NCBI RefSeq assembly: GCF_025380365.1
Contig: NZ_JAOCQF010000001.1
Coordinates: 248,001-312,000 of the forward strand
Reading direction: 5' to 3'
Source of the DNA: Albidovulum sediminis
Lineage (GTDB): Bacteria; Pseudomonadota; Alphaproteobacteria; Rhodobacterales; Rhodobacteraceae
DNA length: 64,000 nucleotides
Below, in pieces: positions 34,600-44,118 of this stretch. Both the position numbers and the translations under genes were made by a program. The notes under the pieces were generated by a model. The model saw nothing but the letters and a program-made list of their open reading frames with translations. It had not been told where the DNA came from and made no database searches. How positions within the stretch are numbered: position 1 is the first letter of the stretch; the number at the start of each line of letters is the position of its first letter.

Positions 34600-34602
34600 G
34601 CC

Positions 34603-35373
34603 ATGCCGATCGACTGCGCCTACACGGTCGAGGGCACTGGCCCGGCCCTTTTCCTCATCCACGGTATCGGCGCGCGCCGGGCCACCTTTGCGGGGCTGGT
34701 CGAGGGGTTGAAGGACCGCTTCACCTGCATCCGCTACGATCTGCGCGGCCATGGCGAAAGCCCGCTGCCGGGCGGGCGCTTCGGCCTTGACGATCTGGTT
34801 GACGACCTTGAGGCGCTCAGGGCGCGTCTGGGCATCGAGAAGGCCCATTTCGCCGGCCATTCGCTGGGTGGCATGATCGGCCCGGCCTATGCGCGGCGCC
34901 ATCCGGCCCGTGTGCTGTCGCTGGGTCTCTGGTCCACCGCCGCGTTCCGCACCGAGGACGACAGCGCCAAGGTCAGGGCGGTAGTGGCCGCCATGCGCGA
35001 GAAGGGCATCGGCCAGGTGCTCGACACGCTGACCGCACGCTGGTTCACCGACGATTTCGCCGCCGCCCACCCCGAGGTGATCGAGCGGCGCAAGAGGCAG
35101 GTGATGGACACCGACGCCGAGGTGTTCCTGAACGTCTTCGACATCTACGCCGAGACCGAAATGGGCCCCTGGCTGCACGAGATCGCGGCACCCGCGCAGG
35201 TTCTGACCGGGGAACTCGACGGCGGCTGCAACCCGCGTCTCAACCGGCTGATCGCGGCGGCGATGCCGGAGGCGGAACTGGTGATCCTCGACGGTCTCAA
35301 GCACGCGATCTTCATCGAGGCGACCGATCGCGTCCTGCCGCCGGTGCGCGACTTCCTGATCAGGCGGGGCTAG
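34603..35373 (+). CDS. Alpha/beta hydrolase (enol-lactonase-like)
   Basis: A 256-aa hydrolase. Nucleophile elbow GHSLGG near residues 86-91, acid Asp in LTGELDGGCNP near 206, and base His in GLKHAIFIE near 231-239 form the triad; HGIGARRATF near residue 23 supplies the oxyanion region. Overall pattern resembles 3-oxoadipate enol-lactonase PcaD. It ends the luciferase-like/tautomerase operon and overlaps the convergent LysR gene by 14 bp. Confidence 0.84.
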   Translation: MPIDCAYTVEGTGPALFLIHGIGARRATFAGLVEGLKDRFTCIRYDLRGHGESPLPGGRFGLDDLVDDLEALRARLGIEKAHFAGHSLGGMIGPAYARRHPARVLSLGLWSTAAFRTEDDSAKVRAVVAAMREKGIGQVLDTLTARWFTDDFAAAHPEVIERRKRQVMDTDAEVFLNVFDIYAETEMGPWLHEIAAPAQVLTGELDGGCNPRLNRLIAAAMPEAELVILDGLKHAIFIEATDRVLPPVRDFLIRRG

Positions 35374-36226
35374 GGCCGGCGGCGGCGATCGTCTCCCTCA
35401 GCGCCTCGACCGAGGGTCTGAACCAGGCCCAGCCCGCCGCCAGGTTCGGCCGCGCGACCAGATAGGCGGTGCGGCGGAAGACGGGCGCGCCCTCGACCCG
35501 GTGGAGCCTGCCCGCCGCGATGTCATCCGCGACCATACGTTCGGGCAGGAAGGCCGATCCGCCCCAGGTCGCCAGGTAGTCGCGCGCCCAGTCGCTCGAC
35601 CCGAGCGTGACGACCGGGGTGCGCGCCACCGCGAAGGTTTCGGCATGCAGGCGGCGGAACTCGCGCCCGAGATCGACATAGACGTAATCCGGGTCCCACT
35701 CCATGTAGCCGCGCCGCACCGTCGCGACCTGGATCAGCCGGTCCTGGAACAACGGCACCACGTCAAGCTCGCCCGACACCGCCGCATCGAACATCAGCGC
35801 CACGTCGATCAGCCCGGTGGACAGCCAGTTCTCGATGTCGTCGGTGCTTCCCGGCCAGAACGACAGCGCGACGCCGGGATGGTCGCCGCGCAGGCGGTCC
35901 GCCCAGGTCTTGGCGACCCCGTGCCAGAGGTCGAACTGGCAGCCGACGTTGCACACGCTCTCGAAACCCGCGCTGAGCGACAGGGTCTGGCGGGCCTGGC
36001 TCCAGGCGCGGGTCATCACCTCGGCATAGCGCAGGAACTGGAACCCGGCCGAGGTCAGCTCCGCCCCCGCACGGCTGCGGATCAGGAGCTTCTGGCCGAG
36101 AAGATCCTCAAGCCCGTTCAGCCGCGCCGTGACGGTCGATTCGGTGACGTTCAGCCGCTCTGCCGCGCGGTTGAGGTTGCCGGTCTTCACGACCTCCAGG
36201 AAGGTCTGGACAAAGGCGATGTTCAT
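35360..36226 (-). CDS. LysR-family transcriptional regulator
   Basis: A 288-aa regulator. The N-terminal winged helix is clear: FLEVVKTGNLNRAAERLNVTESTVTARLNGLEDLLGQKLLIR (about residues 9-50). The rest is a periplasmic-binding-like effector domain. It converges with the hydrolase gene and may regulate the 33.3-35.4 kb operon. Confidence 0.88.
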   Translation of the reverse strand: MNIAFVQTFLEVVKTGNLNRAAERLNVTESTVTARLNGLEDLLGQKLLIRSRAGAELTSAGFQFLRYAEVMTRAWSQARQTLSLSAGFESVCNVGCQFDLWHGVAKTWADRLRGDHPGVALSFWPGSTDDIENWLSTGLIDVALMFDAAVSGELDVVPLFQDRLIQVATVRRGYMEWDPDYVYVDLGREFRRLHAETFAVARTPVVTLGSSDWARDYLATWGGSAFLPERMVADDIAAGRLHRVEGAPVFRRTAYLVARPNLAAGWAWFRPSVEALRETIAAAGPSPA

Positions 36227-36327
36227 GGACGCCGTTCCTGCCGCCGGTACGCGCCGGCCGATGGGCCGCCTGCACGGTCATACGTCAGGGGCCGGGCCTT
36301 GGCCACCCGCAACGCCCCTCCAAGGGG

Positions 36328-37401
36328 TCAAAGCGCGACGATGTGGTTATCCCAGGCGCGGGGGGCGCGGGTGTGGGCCACGGGCCGGCCCCCCTCGGTC
36401 ACGACGAAGGCGCCGAAGCCGTCGGTCATCACCAGCCGCGCGCCCGCAGCGGCAATCCCGCAGACATCGGCGCGCAGGATCTCGTGCGCAAAGCGGCCGT
36501 CGCTGCCGAAGACCTGCACCCGCCCGCCCTTGGGGGAGGAGATGGCGACCTGCCGGCCCGCGTCGAAGACCGCGATCGACCCGGCATAGCCCCGCATCGC
36601 GCGGTGCAGATCGTCCGGGGCCTTCGCCAGCCGGGGCGCGCCGCCGTTCAGGCGGTGAAAGCCCAGAAGCGCCGGCGCCTGATCCTCCGCGCCTTCCCAC
36701 TGCATCGCGAAGGCAACGGTGCCGAGGGCGTCGATCGCCAGGTGGCGGATCGAGGCCCGGTGCAGGTCCGGCGCCAGCCGCGCCTGATCCTCCACCCGGC
36801 CATCGGGGGAGAGGTAGGTGAGGTTCGGCGCCATCGTGTCGAGGTTCAGCTTGTCGCGGTCGCCGGGGCCGGTGCGGATGCCGCCGTTCGCGACCGCCAG
36901 CACCTCGGACCCCGGCAGGCGGCGGATCTCGTGCGGGCCGATCCCGCCCGAGGCGATCTCTCCTATGAGGCGGTAGCCGTCGGGCCGCGACCAGAGCGCG
37001 ATGCGCCCTTCGCCGGTCGCGGCCTCCACCTCGGAGGTGTAAAGCACCGCGCCGTCCATCGAAAAGGCGCCGTGGCCGTTGAACGCGCGCCCCGGCGCCG
37101 CGGCCAGCCGCGCCGTCACCGCGCCGGTCGCGCAGTTCAGGACCAGCGCATAGGTGCCGGGGCGGCGGGCGAAGGCCACAGCCTCGGGCGCCTCGGGGTG
37201 GGCGGCGGCGGCATGGCCGCGCGCGGGCAGGGGCACGCGGAAGAGGTCCGCCCCCTCCTCCGTCAGGCCGAAGAGCGCATGGGTGCCGTCGGGTTCCTGC
37301 GCCGCCGCCAGGAAAGCGGGGCTGCCGGCATCGGCCCAGCCCAGCCGGGGCAGCGCCGCCGCGGCAAGGACGGTGCCGAGGAAGCGGCGGCGGCTTGTCA
37401 T
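36328..37401 (-). CDS. DUF1513 beta-propeller-like protein, Tat-exported
   Basis: A 357-aa protein with a twin-arginine signal at the very start (SRRRFLGTVLAAAALPRLGWADA). The mature part is a repeat-rich beta-propeller-like DUF1513 domain with LRxxATxG-like blocks such as HAAAAHPEAPEAVAFARRPG, NGHGAFSMDGAVLYTSE and IGPHEIRRLPGSEVLAVANGG. DUF1513 proteins commonly accompany imelysins and di-haem oxidoreductases, as here, in clusters thought to be linked to iron. It is the last gene of the four-gene operon. Confidence 0.85.
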   Translation of the reverse strand: MTSRRRFLGTVLAAAALPRLGWADAGSPAFLAAAQEPDGTHALFGLTEEGADLFRVPLPARGHAAAAHPEAPEAVAFARRPGTYALVLNCATGAVTARLAAAPGRAFNGHGAFSMDGAVLYTSEVEAATGEGRIALWSRPDGYRLIGEIASGGIGPHEIRRLPGSEVLAVANGGIRTGPGDRDKLNLDTMAPNLTYLSPDGRVEDQARLAPDLHRASIRHLAIDALGTVAFAMQWEGAEDQAPALLGFHRLNGGAPRLAKAPDDLHRAMRGYAGSIAVFDAGRQVAISSPKGGRVQVFGSDGRFAHEILRADVCGIAAAGARLVMTDGFGAFVVTEGGRPVAHTRAPRAWDNHIVAL

Positions 37402-37403
37402 GC

Positions 37404-38402
37404 TCAGTCCCCGTCCAGCGCGTTCAGGCCCATGGTCACGCCGAGTGCTGCCGAAAGCTCCTCGTTCGCGACGGTCCTGAGAAGCGTCAGCGCGGTCTGC
37501 ACCGCCTCGAGCCGGAAGCGGCCGGTCGGGTCCGCGACGCCGGAAAAGTCAGGGTCATCAAGCCGCGCGGCCATCCAGCGGACGCGCTCGAAATCCTCCC
37601 CGGTCAGGGTCGCCCCCTCGGGGACAAGGGCGCGGGCCAAGGCCTCATGCGCCGCAAGTGACAGCTCCAGGTTGCGCTGCGACCGGCCCGACAGCCGCCC
37701 CTCGGCGCGCGTCGGGCGCGGGGTTTCGACGGTGCCGAGGGGCAGGCCGATCCGCTCGACGATGTCGAACTGAAGCGAGGTGAGAAGCGCGGTGAAGACC
37801 GCCTGCCGCGCCTCGATCGCATCGAGGAAGCGCGCGTTGCCGGCATCGCCCGCCGTCCGCAGCACCGTGGCGAAGTCCTCCTCCCAGGCGGTGGCCACCT
37901 CATGCGCCGTCGCGCTCAGGTCGGCTGTGGCAAGCCGGACCAGCGCGCAGCCCGCGTCCGACTTCGTGTAGGTGTTGAAGCGCGGGTCGTATAACATTGA
38001 TTCCATAGCATAAAGACCGCGAACGGAGACCGGCTGCGTCCGGAACGCCGCGGCATCTTCCGCCCCCGGCTGCCAGCCCGCCAGCCACCGCGCCAGCGCC
38101 TTCGGCCGGTGGCCACCATTGTCCGGCCAGTAGGCGATGATCTGGCGTTGCGCGCCATCCTCGAGCGGGCCGAAGCGCAAGTCGGCGATGCCGAACCAGG
38201 CGTCCATCGCGCCCGCCCAGGCCGCGCGCAGGTCTTCGGACGTGGCCCGGCAGTCGGCGACCGCGGCGGCCTCCAGCGCCCCGGTCGCGGTGGTGAAGAC
38301 GGCAAGGCCGGGGCTCACGACCTCGTCCAGCACCCGGTCGATGACCGGATCGGCGCGAAGCGGCAAGGGCAGCAGGCAGAGGGCGGCGATCAGCAGGCGC
38401 AT
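37404..38402 (-). CDS. Imelysin-family protein (M75), variant motif
   Basis: A 332-aa exported protein with a short Sec signal (LLIAALCLLPLPLRA). It matches the smaller imelysin-type proteins of this cluster, but the family GxHxxE motif reads GLYAME (about residues 135-140), His replaced by Tyr. The ATG at 38402 gives a proper signal peptide; the longer open frame upstream overlaps the di-haem protein gene. Imelysins bind iron or act in periplasmic iron uptake; this paralogue may be structural. Confidence 0.8.
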   Translation of the reverse strand: MRLLIAALCLLPLPLRADPVIDRVLDEVVSPGLAVFTTATGALEAAAVADCRATSEDLRAAWAGAMDAWFGIADLRFGPLEDGAQRQIIAYWPDNGGHRPKALARWLAGWQPGAEDAAAFRTQPVSVRGLYAMESMLYDPRFNTYTKSDAGCALVRLATADLSATAHEVATAWEEDFATVLRTAGDAGNARFLDAIEARQAVFTALLTSLQFDIVERIGLPLGTVETPRPTRAEGRLSGRSQRNLELSLAAHEALARALVPEGATLTGEDFERVRWMAARLDDPDFSGVADPTGRFRLEAVQTALTLLRTVANEELSAALGVTMGLNALDGD

Positions 38403-38403
38403 G

Positions 38404-39939
38404 TCACAGGCTCCCCAGGAAGCTGACCAGGGCGTCGCGGTCCTCTTTCGGCAGGTGGTAGACGGCATCGCGCGCGGCCTTCCCCTCGCCCCCGTGCCAC
38501 ATCACCGCCTCGAGGAACGTGGTGGCGCGTCCGTCGTGCAGGTAGCTTTCGCGCCCCGACACCTGCGCCGTCAAGCCGATCCCCCACAAGGGCGGCGTGC
38601 GCCATTCGGTCCCCGTGGCGCGGCCCTCGGGGCGGTGGTCGGCCAGCCCCGCGCCCATGTCGTGGAGCAAGAGGTCGCTGTAGGGCCAGATCAGCTGGAA
38701 CGACTGCGCGACCGCCCCCTCCATCCGGCCGGTCACGTATTTCGGCACGTGGCAGCCGATGCAGCCGGCCGTGTAGAAGATCTCCTTGCCGCGCAGGACC
38801 GCCGGGTCGGCCACGTCGCGCCGCTCCGGCACGCCGAGGTTGCGGGCGTAGAAGGTGACGAGGTCGAGGTTTACCTGCGACACTTCCAACCCGTCGGCGG
38901 GGTCGGCGCCGGTCTCGGCGTCCAGGCAGGCGGCTTGCGCGGCCGTGCAGTCGCCGTGGCCCGAAGGGTGCAGCGGCGTCGACAGCCCCATGTCGCCGGA
39001 AAAGGCGCCGGCACTTTGCTCCTCCACCGTGGGCTGGCCGGCCTTGTGGCCGAAGCGCCCCAGCATCGGCACCCCGTGGCGGGCCGAGAGGACGATGCTC
39101 GCCCGCCCCGAGATGCCGTCGCCGTCGGCGTCGTCGGGGTCGGCATGGGCCAGGATGTCGGCCGCCGGGATCGCCTCCAGCAGGCCGAGCCCGATCATCT
39201 GAGGCGCGACACGGGGTGACAGCATCAGGTCGGGTGCGGGCGGCCCGTAGCCCGGATCGGCAAGGCGGTAGCTGGGCGCGTGCATGGTGATCGCCTCGCC
39301 GTCGGGGAAGGTCAGCGGGGTTTCCTCCGTCTCGACCTCCATCCGCCCCTCGGCGGGGAGGCCGGCCAGCGTGAAGTTCTGCAACTGCCCGCCGTAGACC
39401 GGGTCGGGGCTGGTCGCGATCCAGTCCGGGATCAGCGCGGTTTCCGCCGCCGCGCCGCCGGGGACCGACAGGCGCAGGAACAGCGCCACCGCATCCTCGT
39501 CCGGGCGTGCGGGGGGCAGGCCGCGGCCGTCCTTCAGGTGGCAAAGCTGGCAGGCGCGCGCGTTGAACAGCGGCCCGAGGCCATCGGAGGACTGCGTGGA
39601 GGAGGGCGCGGAAACCCAGGCCTTGGTGAACAGACCGTTGCCGAGGTTGAAGGTCATCCGCCCCTCGAGCCCGATGTTGGCCGAGGGGTCGGAGAAGGCA
39701 TCTGCCGTCGCCCGCGCCCGCACCGTCGCCGCGCCGGCGGGCTTCGCCTCGAACCGCTCGGGGGCGGTGAAATCGCGGGTCGGGGCGGTGACGGCGGCGA
39801 TGCGCGCGTCCTCCTCCGCGGTGCGGGGCAGGAGCGGCAGGTGCAGGTCCCTCAGGTCTCCGGTGTGGCCAGGGGCCGGGTGCGCGGACGCGGCGAGAAG
39901 CGCCAGTGCCGCCAGCGGAAACCCGAGGGCCCGCGTCAT
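38404..39939 (-). CDS. Di-haem oxidoreductase (putative thiol oxidoreductase)
   Basis: A 511-aa periplasmic c-type cytochrome-like protein. Signal peptide LGFPLAALALLAASAHPAPG, then CQLCH (about residue 137) and CIGCH (about residue 393) haem-binding motifs, in the pattern of the di-haem thiol-oxidoreductase family. It lies between two imelysin genes, overlapping the upstream one by 4 bp. In such clusters it is proposed to work with imelysin in iron handling; direct evidence is lacking. Confidence 0.87.
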   Translation of the reverse strand: MTRALGFPLAALALLAASAHPAPGHTGDLRDLHLPLLPRTAEEDARIAAVTAPTRDFTAPERFEAKPAGAATVRARATADAFSDPSANIGLEGRMTFNLGNGLFTKAWVSAPSSTQSSDGLGPLFNARACQLCHLKDGRGLPPARPDEDAVALFLRLSVPGGAAAETALIPDWIATSPDPVYGGQLQNFTLAGLPAEGRMEVETEETPLTFPDGEAITMHAPSYRLADPGYGPPAPDLMLSPRVAPQMIGLGLLEAIPAADILAHADPDDADGDGISGRASIVLSARHGVPMLGRFGHKAGQPTVEEQSAGAFSGDMGLSTPLHPSGHGDCTAAQAACLDAETGADPADGLEVSQVNLDLVTFYARNLGVPERRDVADPAVLRGKEIFYTAGCIGCHVPKYVTGRMEGAVAQSFQLIWPYSDLLLHDMGAGLADHRPEGRATGTEWRTPPLWGIGLTAQVSGRESYLHDGRATTFLEAVMWHGGEGKAARDAVYHLPKEDRDALVSFLGSL

Positions 39940-41201
39940 TGGAACACGTCCCCCGCGCCTTCGAGCGTCTCGTCGCCCTCGACGACCACGCCTGCGAGGC
40001 CGAGCGCGGTCGAGGCCCGCTCGATCGAGCGTGACTGCGCCACCAGCGCCTCGACCAGCGCGGTGATTGCGGCCTCGCCCCCGGCATTGCCGACCTGAAG
40101 CAGCATGTCGTAGCTCTGCCCCTCGTCCGCCAGCGTGCGGAGCGCGTCCGCGGCCGCGAGGCTTTGGCCGATCTCGCCGCCAAGCGCCCCGGCCAGCGCG
40201 GGATCGGCCGCCGCCAGCGCGTCCTTCAGCGCGGGTCCGGTAACCTCGGTCCCGTCGATCCGGGTGTAGCGGCCGAGATAGACGTTCTCCACCCCCTTGA
40301 TGTCGAAGTAATGGCTCTCAGGCGTGTTGTCGGAAAAGCAGTCGTGCTCCTCCTCCGGGTCGTTCAGGATCAGCCCCAGCTTGACCCGCTGCCCGGCCAT
40401 CTCGCCGTAGGAGAGGTTGCCCATGCCGGTCAGGATCGCGGCGAGGCCCGCGTCGGCATCGGCGGCAACGGCGGCGCGCGCATCGCCCCCCTCGGCCCAT
40501 TGCGCGGCCATCCAGGCGAGGTCGGAAACCAGAAGGTCGGTCGCGACCTTGAGGTATTGCGCGCGCCGGTCGCAATTGCCGCCGGTGCAATCGGCGCCCT
40601 GCGCATAGTCGGTCCAGGGGCGGCCGCCCGCCTGCGGCGCGTCGCTGACCAGATCCTGCCCCCAGAGCAGGAATTCGATCGCGTGATAGCCGGTGGCCAC
40701 GTTCGCCTCGTTCTCGCCCGCCTCCTGCAGCACGTCGGTGAGCAGCGCGGGGGTGATCGTGGTGGCATCGACCGTCGCGCCCGACAGGGTGAAACTCGGG
40801 TTGGCGATGACGTTCAGTTGCGCCAGCGCGTTTTCCTCGGAACCGAAATAGGCGGCATCGACATAGTCGATCAGCCCCTCGTCCAGCGGCCAGGCGTTCA
40901 CCCGGCCTTCCCAGTCGTCGACGATGGGGTTGCCGAAGCGGAAGACCTCGGTCTGCATGTAGGGGTCGCGCGCGGCGCGCCAGGCGGCGCGGGCGGTGTC
41001 AAGCGCCTCGGGCGAGGGTGCTGAGATCAGCGCGTCGACCGCGACCTGAAGATCGCGCGCCAGCGTCAGGCTGTCCTCGTAGCCCGCCTCGGCGATGTCG
41101 GCATAGGTCGCCACGATCGCCGGCCCGTCCGCGGCCGACGCACCGGGGACGAAGGCGAGAAGGGCGAGGGGGGCGCAGCAGAGAAGCCTGTGGGCGCGCA
41201 T
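39936..41201 (-). CDS. Imelysin-family protein (M75, iron-binding type)
   Basis: A 421-aa exported protein with a Sec signal (LLCCAPLALLAFVPGASA). The conserved GxHxxE motif is intact in GYHAIEFLLWGQD near residues 168-180, and a second conserved block FSDNTPESHYFDIKGVENVYLGRY is typical of IrpA-like imelysins. It is the first gene of the operon, with an AT-rich upstream region. Family members bind iron or cleave insulin B in vitro; an iron-uptake role is most likely. Confidence 0.86.
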   Translation of the reverse strand: MRAHRLLCCAPLALLAFVPGASAADGPAIVATYADIAEAGYEDSLTLARDLQVAVDALISAPSPEALDTARAAWRAARDPYMQTEVFRFGNPIVDDWEGRVNAWPLDEGLIDYVDAAYFGSEENALAQLNVIANPSFTLSGATVDATTITPALLTDVLQEAGENEANVATGYHAIEFLLWGQDLVSDAPQAGGRPWTDYAQGADCTGGNCDRRAQYLKVATDLLVSDLAWMAAQWAEGGDARAAVAADADAGLAAILTGMGNLSYGEMAGQRVKLGLILNDPEEEHDCFSDNTPESHYFDIKGVENVYLGRYTRIDGTEVTGPALKDALAAADPALAGALGGEIGQSLAAADALRTLADEGQSYDMLLQVGNAGGEAAITALVEALVAQSRSIERASTALGLAGVVVEGDETLEGAGDVFQ

Positions 41202-41431
41202 GGTGTCGTTCTTCCGAATCTGTCCTGGTCGCGGCTAAAACCAACAGAAGTTGTCAGAATTGTAAATCCGATAAAAATAGTAATCTAATGCACGGCCCGA
41301 TGACCTGCCGCAACAGCCTGCGCGTTTCCCGAATGGCAGGCCAACATCGGCAATTCGCGGATTGGTTGAGCATCAAGAAACGCCTCGCGTTAAAAGTGGT
41401 CGCATCGCGGATCTTGCCGCATAGTATCACG
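41202..41431. other. AT-rich divergent promoter region
   Basis: About 230 bp between the imelysin operon (minus) and the acetyltransferase (plus). The stretch 41235-41290 is notably AT-rich for this genome and should hold the imelysin promoter. I could not match it confidently to a Fur, Irr or RirA box by eye. Confidence 0.4.
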
Positions 41432-42712
41432 ATGAATCGAAGCAGCGTCCTGCGCACCGACATTCTTGCCGCGGCCGGTGCCGGGGCGATTGCGCAGGCA
41501 TGTGCCGACGCCGTGTCGGCGCGGCTTGTCGGTTGCGGGCATGCGGATACCGCGCATCCCGACGCCCGGACCGGGGCCGGTCTCCTGCAGGAGTGGGAGG
41601 ACTTCCTTGCCGAAACCCGGCAATCCACCCGCTACAACGGTGCCCGCCGTTTCCAGGCCCGGGCGGCGGCTGTCGCGGCCGGCGCCAAGGACAACTGGGG
41701 AGAGCCCGTGGCGGCGCTTTTCTCGGACACCGGGGTCCGGGCGCTGATCACGGGTGCGGCGCGGGCGCGCGGCCCTTGGTACGGGGCGCGCCGCCTCTCG
41801 GGCCTGCTGCCGCCGCTGCGATGCCTCTCGATCCCCGAAAGCGGCATCGTCCTTGGCGATCAGGCCGCAGCCCTCGACGCGGTCCGACGCCACCTCGGGG
41901 CGCTGCTGGACCGCGGCGCGGTGGATCGGATCGACATTCTGAACGTGCCGACCGACAGCGCCCTTCACGCCGCACTAGCCCGCGACCTCGGCGGGCGGTT
42001 CCGGGTGATGTCGAACGACCATGTGCGCCACCTCCGGCAACTGCGCGAACCGGGGAGCGGGGCGCCGATCCAGCAGAACTCGGCCAAGACGCGCCAGAGC
42101 CTGCGCCGAAAGCTCAGGAACCTTTCGGACGCGTTCGGCGGCGCGTTCGAGTTCCTGCGCTTCGATGCGCCCGAATCCACGGACCGTTTTGTCGCGCTGG
42201 CGGCCGAGGTCACGGCGCACACCTATCAGGTGGCACTGAACGTCGGGGTCAAGGATGACGCGCCAACCCGCGCCCTGGCACGCGAACTGGCGGCCGAGGG
42301 TCTGTTCCGCGGCTATGTCTTCCTGGGTGCGGGCCGGCCCATTGCCCATGTCATGGGCGATCTGGAATGCGGCACCTTTCGCCTGTGGGCGACCTCGTTC
42401 CTGCCCGAGTGGGGCCGGTTCTCGCCGGGGATACTCCTTCTCGACCGGGTCTTCGATGACCTGACCGAAGAGGGGGCAGAACGTTTCGACTTCGGCCACG
42501 GGGACGCCGCCTACAAGCGGCTCTTGTCCACCGGATCGCAAACCGAGGCGGACCTGACCCTCTACGGGCCGGGAAAGGCGGCGGCGCTGGCCTGGGCCGT
42601 CCACTGCGTCACCGTCAGGTGCAAGTCGCTGCTGCGGCAGGCGGCGGCACGGTGGGGCGTGCTCGACTGGCTGCGGAAGGCGGGACGCGGGGCGCTTCGC
42701 CGCATGGGCTGA
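41432..42712 (+). CDS. GNAT-fold acetyltransferase, CelD/BcsL-like
   Basis: A 426-aa protein with a C-terminal FemAB/GNAT-like domain. The PF13480-type pattern is seen: KTRQSLRRKLRNL (about residue 220), LFRGYVFLGAGRPIAHVMG (about 290-310) and FDFGHGDAAYKRLL near 353-366, the ending block typical of CelD/BcsL proteins. These proteins acylate or build cell-surface polysaccharides. ATG 41432 is used; ATG 41333 is an alternative with no better ribosome site. It stands alone; function inferred from family only. Confidence 0.72.
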   Translation: MNRSSVLRTDILAAAGAGAIAQACADAVSARLVGCGHADTAHPDARTGAGLLQEWEDFLAETRQSTRYNGARRFQARAAAVAAGAKDNWGEPVAALFSDTGVRALITGAARARGPWYGARRLSGLLPPLRCLSIPESGIVLGDQAAALDAVRRHLGALLDRGAVDRIDILNVPTDSALHAALARDLGGRFRVMSNDHVRHLRQLREPGSGAPIQQNSAKTRQSLRRKLRNLSDAFGGAFEFLRFDAPESTDRFVALAAEVTAHTYQVALNVGVKDDAPTRALARELAAEGLFRGYVFLGAGRPIAHVMGDLECGTFRLWATSFLPEWGRFSPGILLLDRVFDDLTEEGAERFDFGHGDAAYKRLLSTGSQTEADLTLYGPGKAAALAWAVHCVTVRCKSLLRQAAARWGVLDWLRKAGRGALRRMG

Positions 42713-42823
42713 GGCGGGCGGGGGCTTGTCGTCCCGTTCGAGCGCCGCGGCCCGCCTCCCCGCGCGGGGGCTGGATCGGCGGCTGAAGCAGCGGCTGAAT
42801 CGGGCAGTCGCGCACCGTTGCCG

Positions 42824-42851
42824 GTTGCCAATGCGATGTGCATGAGGCAAC
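42824..42851. promoter_or_regulatory. Nested palindrome upstream of soxBDAG
   Basis: GTTGCC at 42824-42829 and GGCAAC at 42846-42851 enclose a second dyad, ATGC at 42831-42834 and GCAT at 42840-42843. The 28-bp element ends 12 bp before the soxB ATG and is a strong operator candidate for control of sarcosine oxidase. Confidence 0.5.
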
Positions 42852-42863
42852 ATCATTATCAGC

Positions 42864-44114
42864 ATGCAACGATATTCCTTCCTTTCCCTCTGTCGCCACG
42901 CGCTCGGTCAGCATCGGGGCTGGGCGCCGGTGTGGCGGACGCGGCCGCTGCGCGACCGCTACAGCGCCATCATCGTGGGCGCCGGCGGGCACGGGCTGGC
43001 GGCGGCCTACCACCTGGCGAAGGATCACGGCATCACCGATGTCGCGGTGCTCGAGGCGGGCTGGCTGGGCGGCGGCAATGTCGCGCGCAACACGGTCACG
43101 ATCCGGTCGAACTACATGCGCGACGAATCGATCCCGTTCTACGTGAAGTCGGTCGCGATGTACGAGGCGCTGACCCGCGACCTCAACTTCAACCTGATGC
43201 ATTCGCGGCGCACGATGATCGACGTGCTGCAGACCTGGGGCATGGTGCGCGACCGCCGCCGCCGCCGTCTGATCATGGACATCTACGGCTCCACCTATCG
43301 GGACATCGACGTGGCCGAACTGCGCCGCCGCATCCCGGCGCTGACCGGCGGCGGGCCCGGGAGCCGCCTGCCCATCCTGGGCGCCGCCGTCCACACCGAC
43401 GCCGCGGTGAACCGGCATGACGCGGTGGCCTGGGGATACGCGCGCGCCGCCGACGCGATGGGGGTGGAGATCCACCAGCAGACCCCGGTCCGGACGCTTT
43501 TGCGCGGGGCGGACGGCGCCATCGCCGGGGTCGAGACGGCCCGCGGGCCCGTGCGGGCGCCGGTCGTCGCGCTTGCGGTCTCGGGCCACACGACGACGCT
43601 GACAGAGACGGTGGGCCTGCGCCTGCCGCTTCGCACGATCAACCTCACCGCCTTCGTCTCCGAACCCGTGAAGCCGGTCGTCGACGTGGTGGTGAACTGC
43701 CCCGACCTCGGCGTCTACCTGTCGCAGTCCGACAAGGGCGAACTGGTGATCGGGGGCGCGACCGACCTGGGCCAGTCGTTCCGGCGCGACATCAAGCAGT
43801 CGGTGTTCGAGGACACGGTCGCCGCGATGCTGGAGCTTTTCCCGGCGTTCCGGCGGCTGAAGCTGATGCGGCAGTGGGGCGGGCATCTCGACATGGCGCA
43901 TGATGCGAGCCCCATCGTCTCGGCCACCGACATTGCGGGGCTGATCGTCAGCGCGGGCTGGTGGGGCGGCTACAAGGCCATTCCCGCCGGCGGCGCCGGT
44001 CTGGCCCACCTGATCGCCACCGGCCGCCCGGACGCGCTGACGGCGCCCTTCGGGCTGAACCGTTTCCGCCATCTCGACTACGTGATCGAGACCGGCACGA
44101 CCACGGCGAGGTAG
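42864..44114 (+). CDS. soxB: Sarcosine oxidase subunit beta
   Basis: A 416-aa flavoprotein subunit. IIVGAGGHGLAAAYHLAKDHG (about residues 35-55) is the FAD-binding loop; LEAGWLGGGNVARNTVTIRSNY is diagnostic of heterotetrameric SoxB, which oxidatively demethylates sarcosine and also carries the covalent FMN. The C-terminal AGWWGGYKAIPAGG block is conserved. First gene of the canonical soxBDAG order. Confidence 0.95.
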   Translation: MQRYSFLSLCRHALGQHRGWAPVWRTRPLRDRYSAIIVGAGGHGLAAAYHLAKDHGITDVAVLEAGWLGGGNVARNTVTIRSNYMRDESIPFYVKSVAMYEALTRDLNFNLMHSRRTMIDVLQTWGMVRDRRRRRLIMDIYGSTYRDIDVAELRRRIPALTGGGPGSRLPILGAAVHTDAAVNRHDAVAWGYARAADAMGVEIHQQTPVRTLLRGADGAIAGVETARGPVRAPVVALAVSGHTTTLTETVGLRLPLRTINLTAFVSEPVKPVVDVVVNCPDLGVYLSQSDKGELVIGGATDLGQSFRRDIKQSVFEDTVAAMLELFPAFRRLKLMRQWGGHLDMAHDASPIVSATDIAGLIVSAGWWGGYKAIPAGGAGLAHLIATGRPDALTAPFGLNRFRHLDYVIETGTTTAR

Positions 44115-44118
44115 GGCG

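Noticed and set aside
36313-36326. Hairpin after the DUF1513 gene as a terminator
   Set aside because: A CCCCT/AGGGG stem is present but short and without a U-tract; too weak to call.
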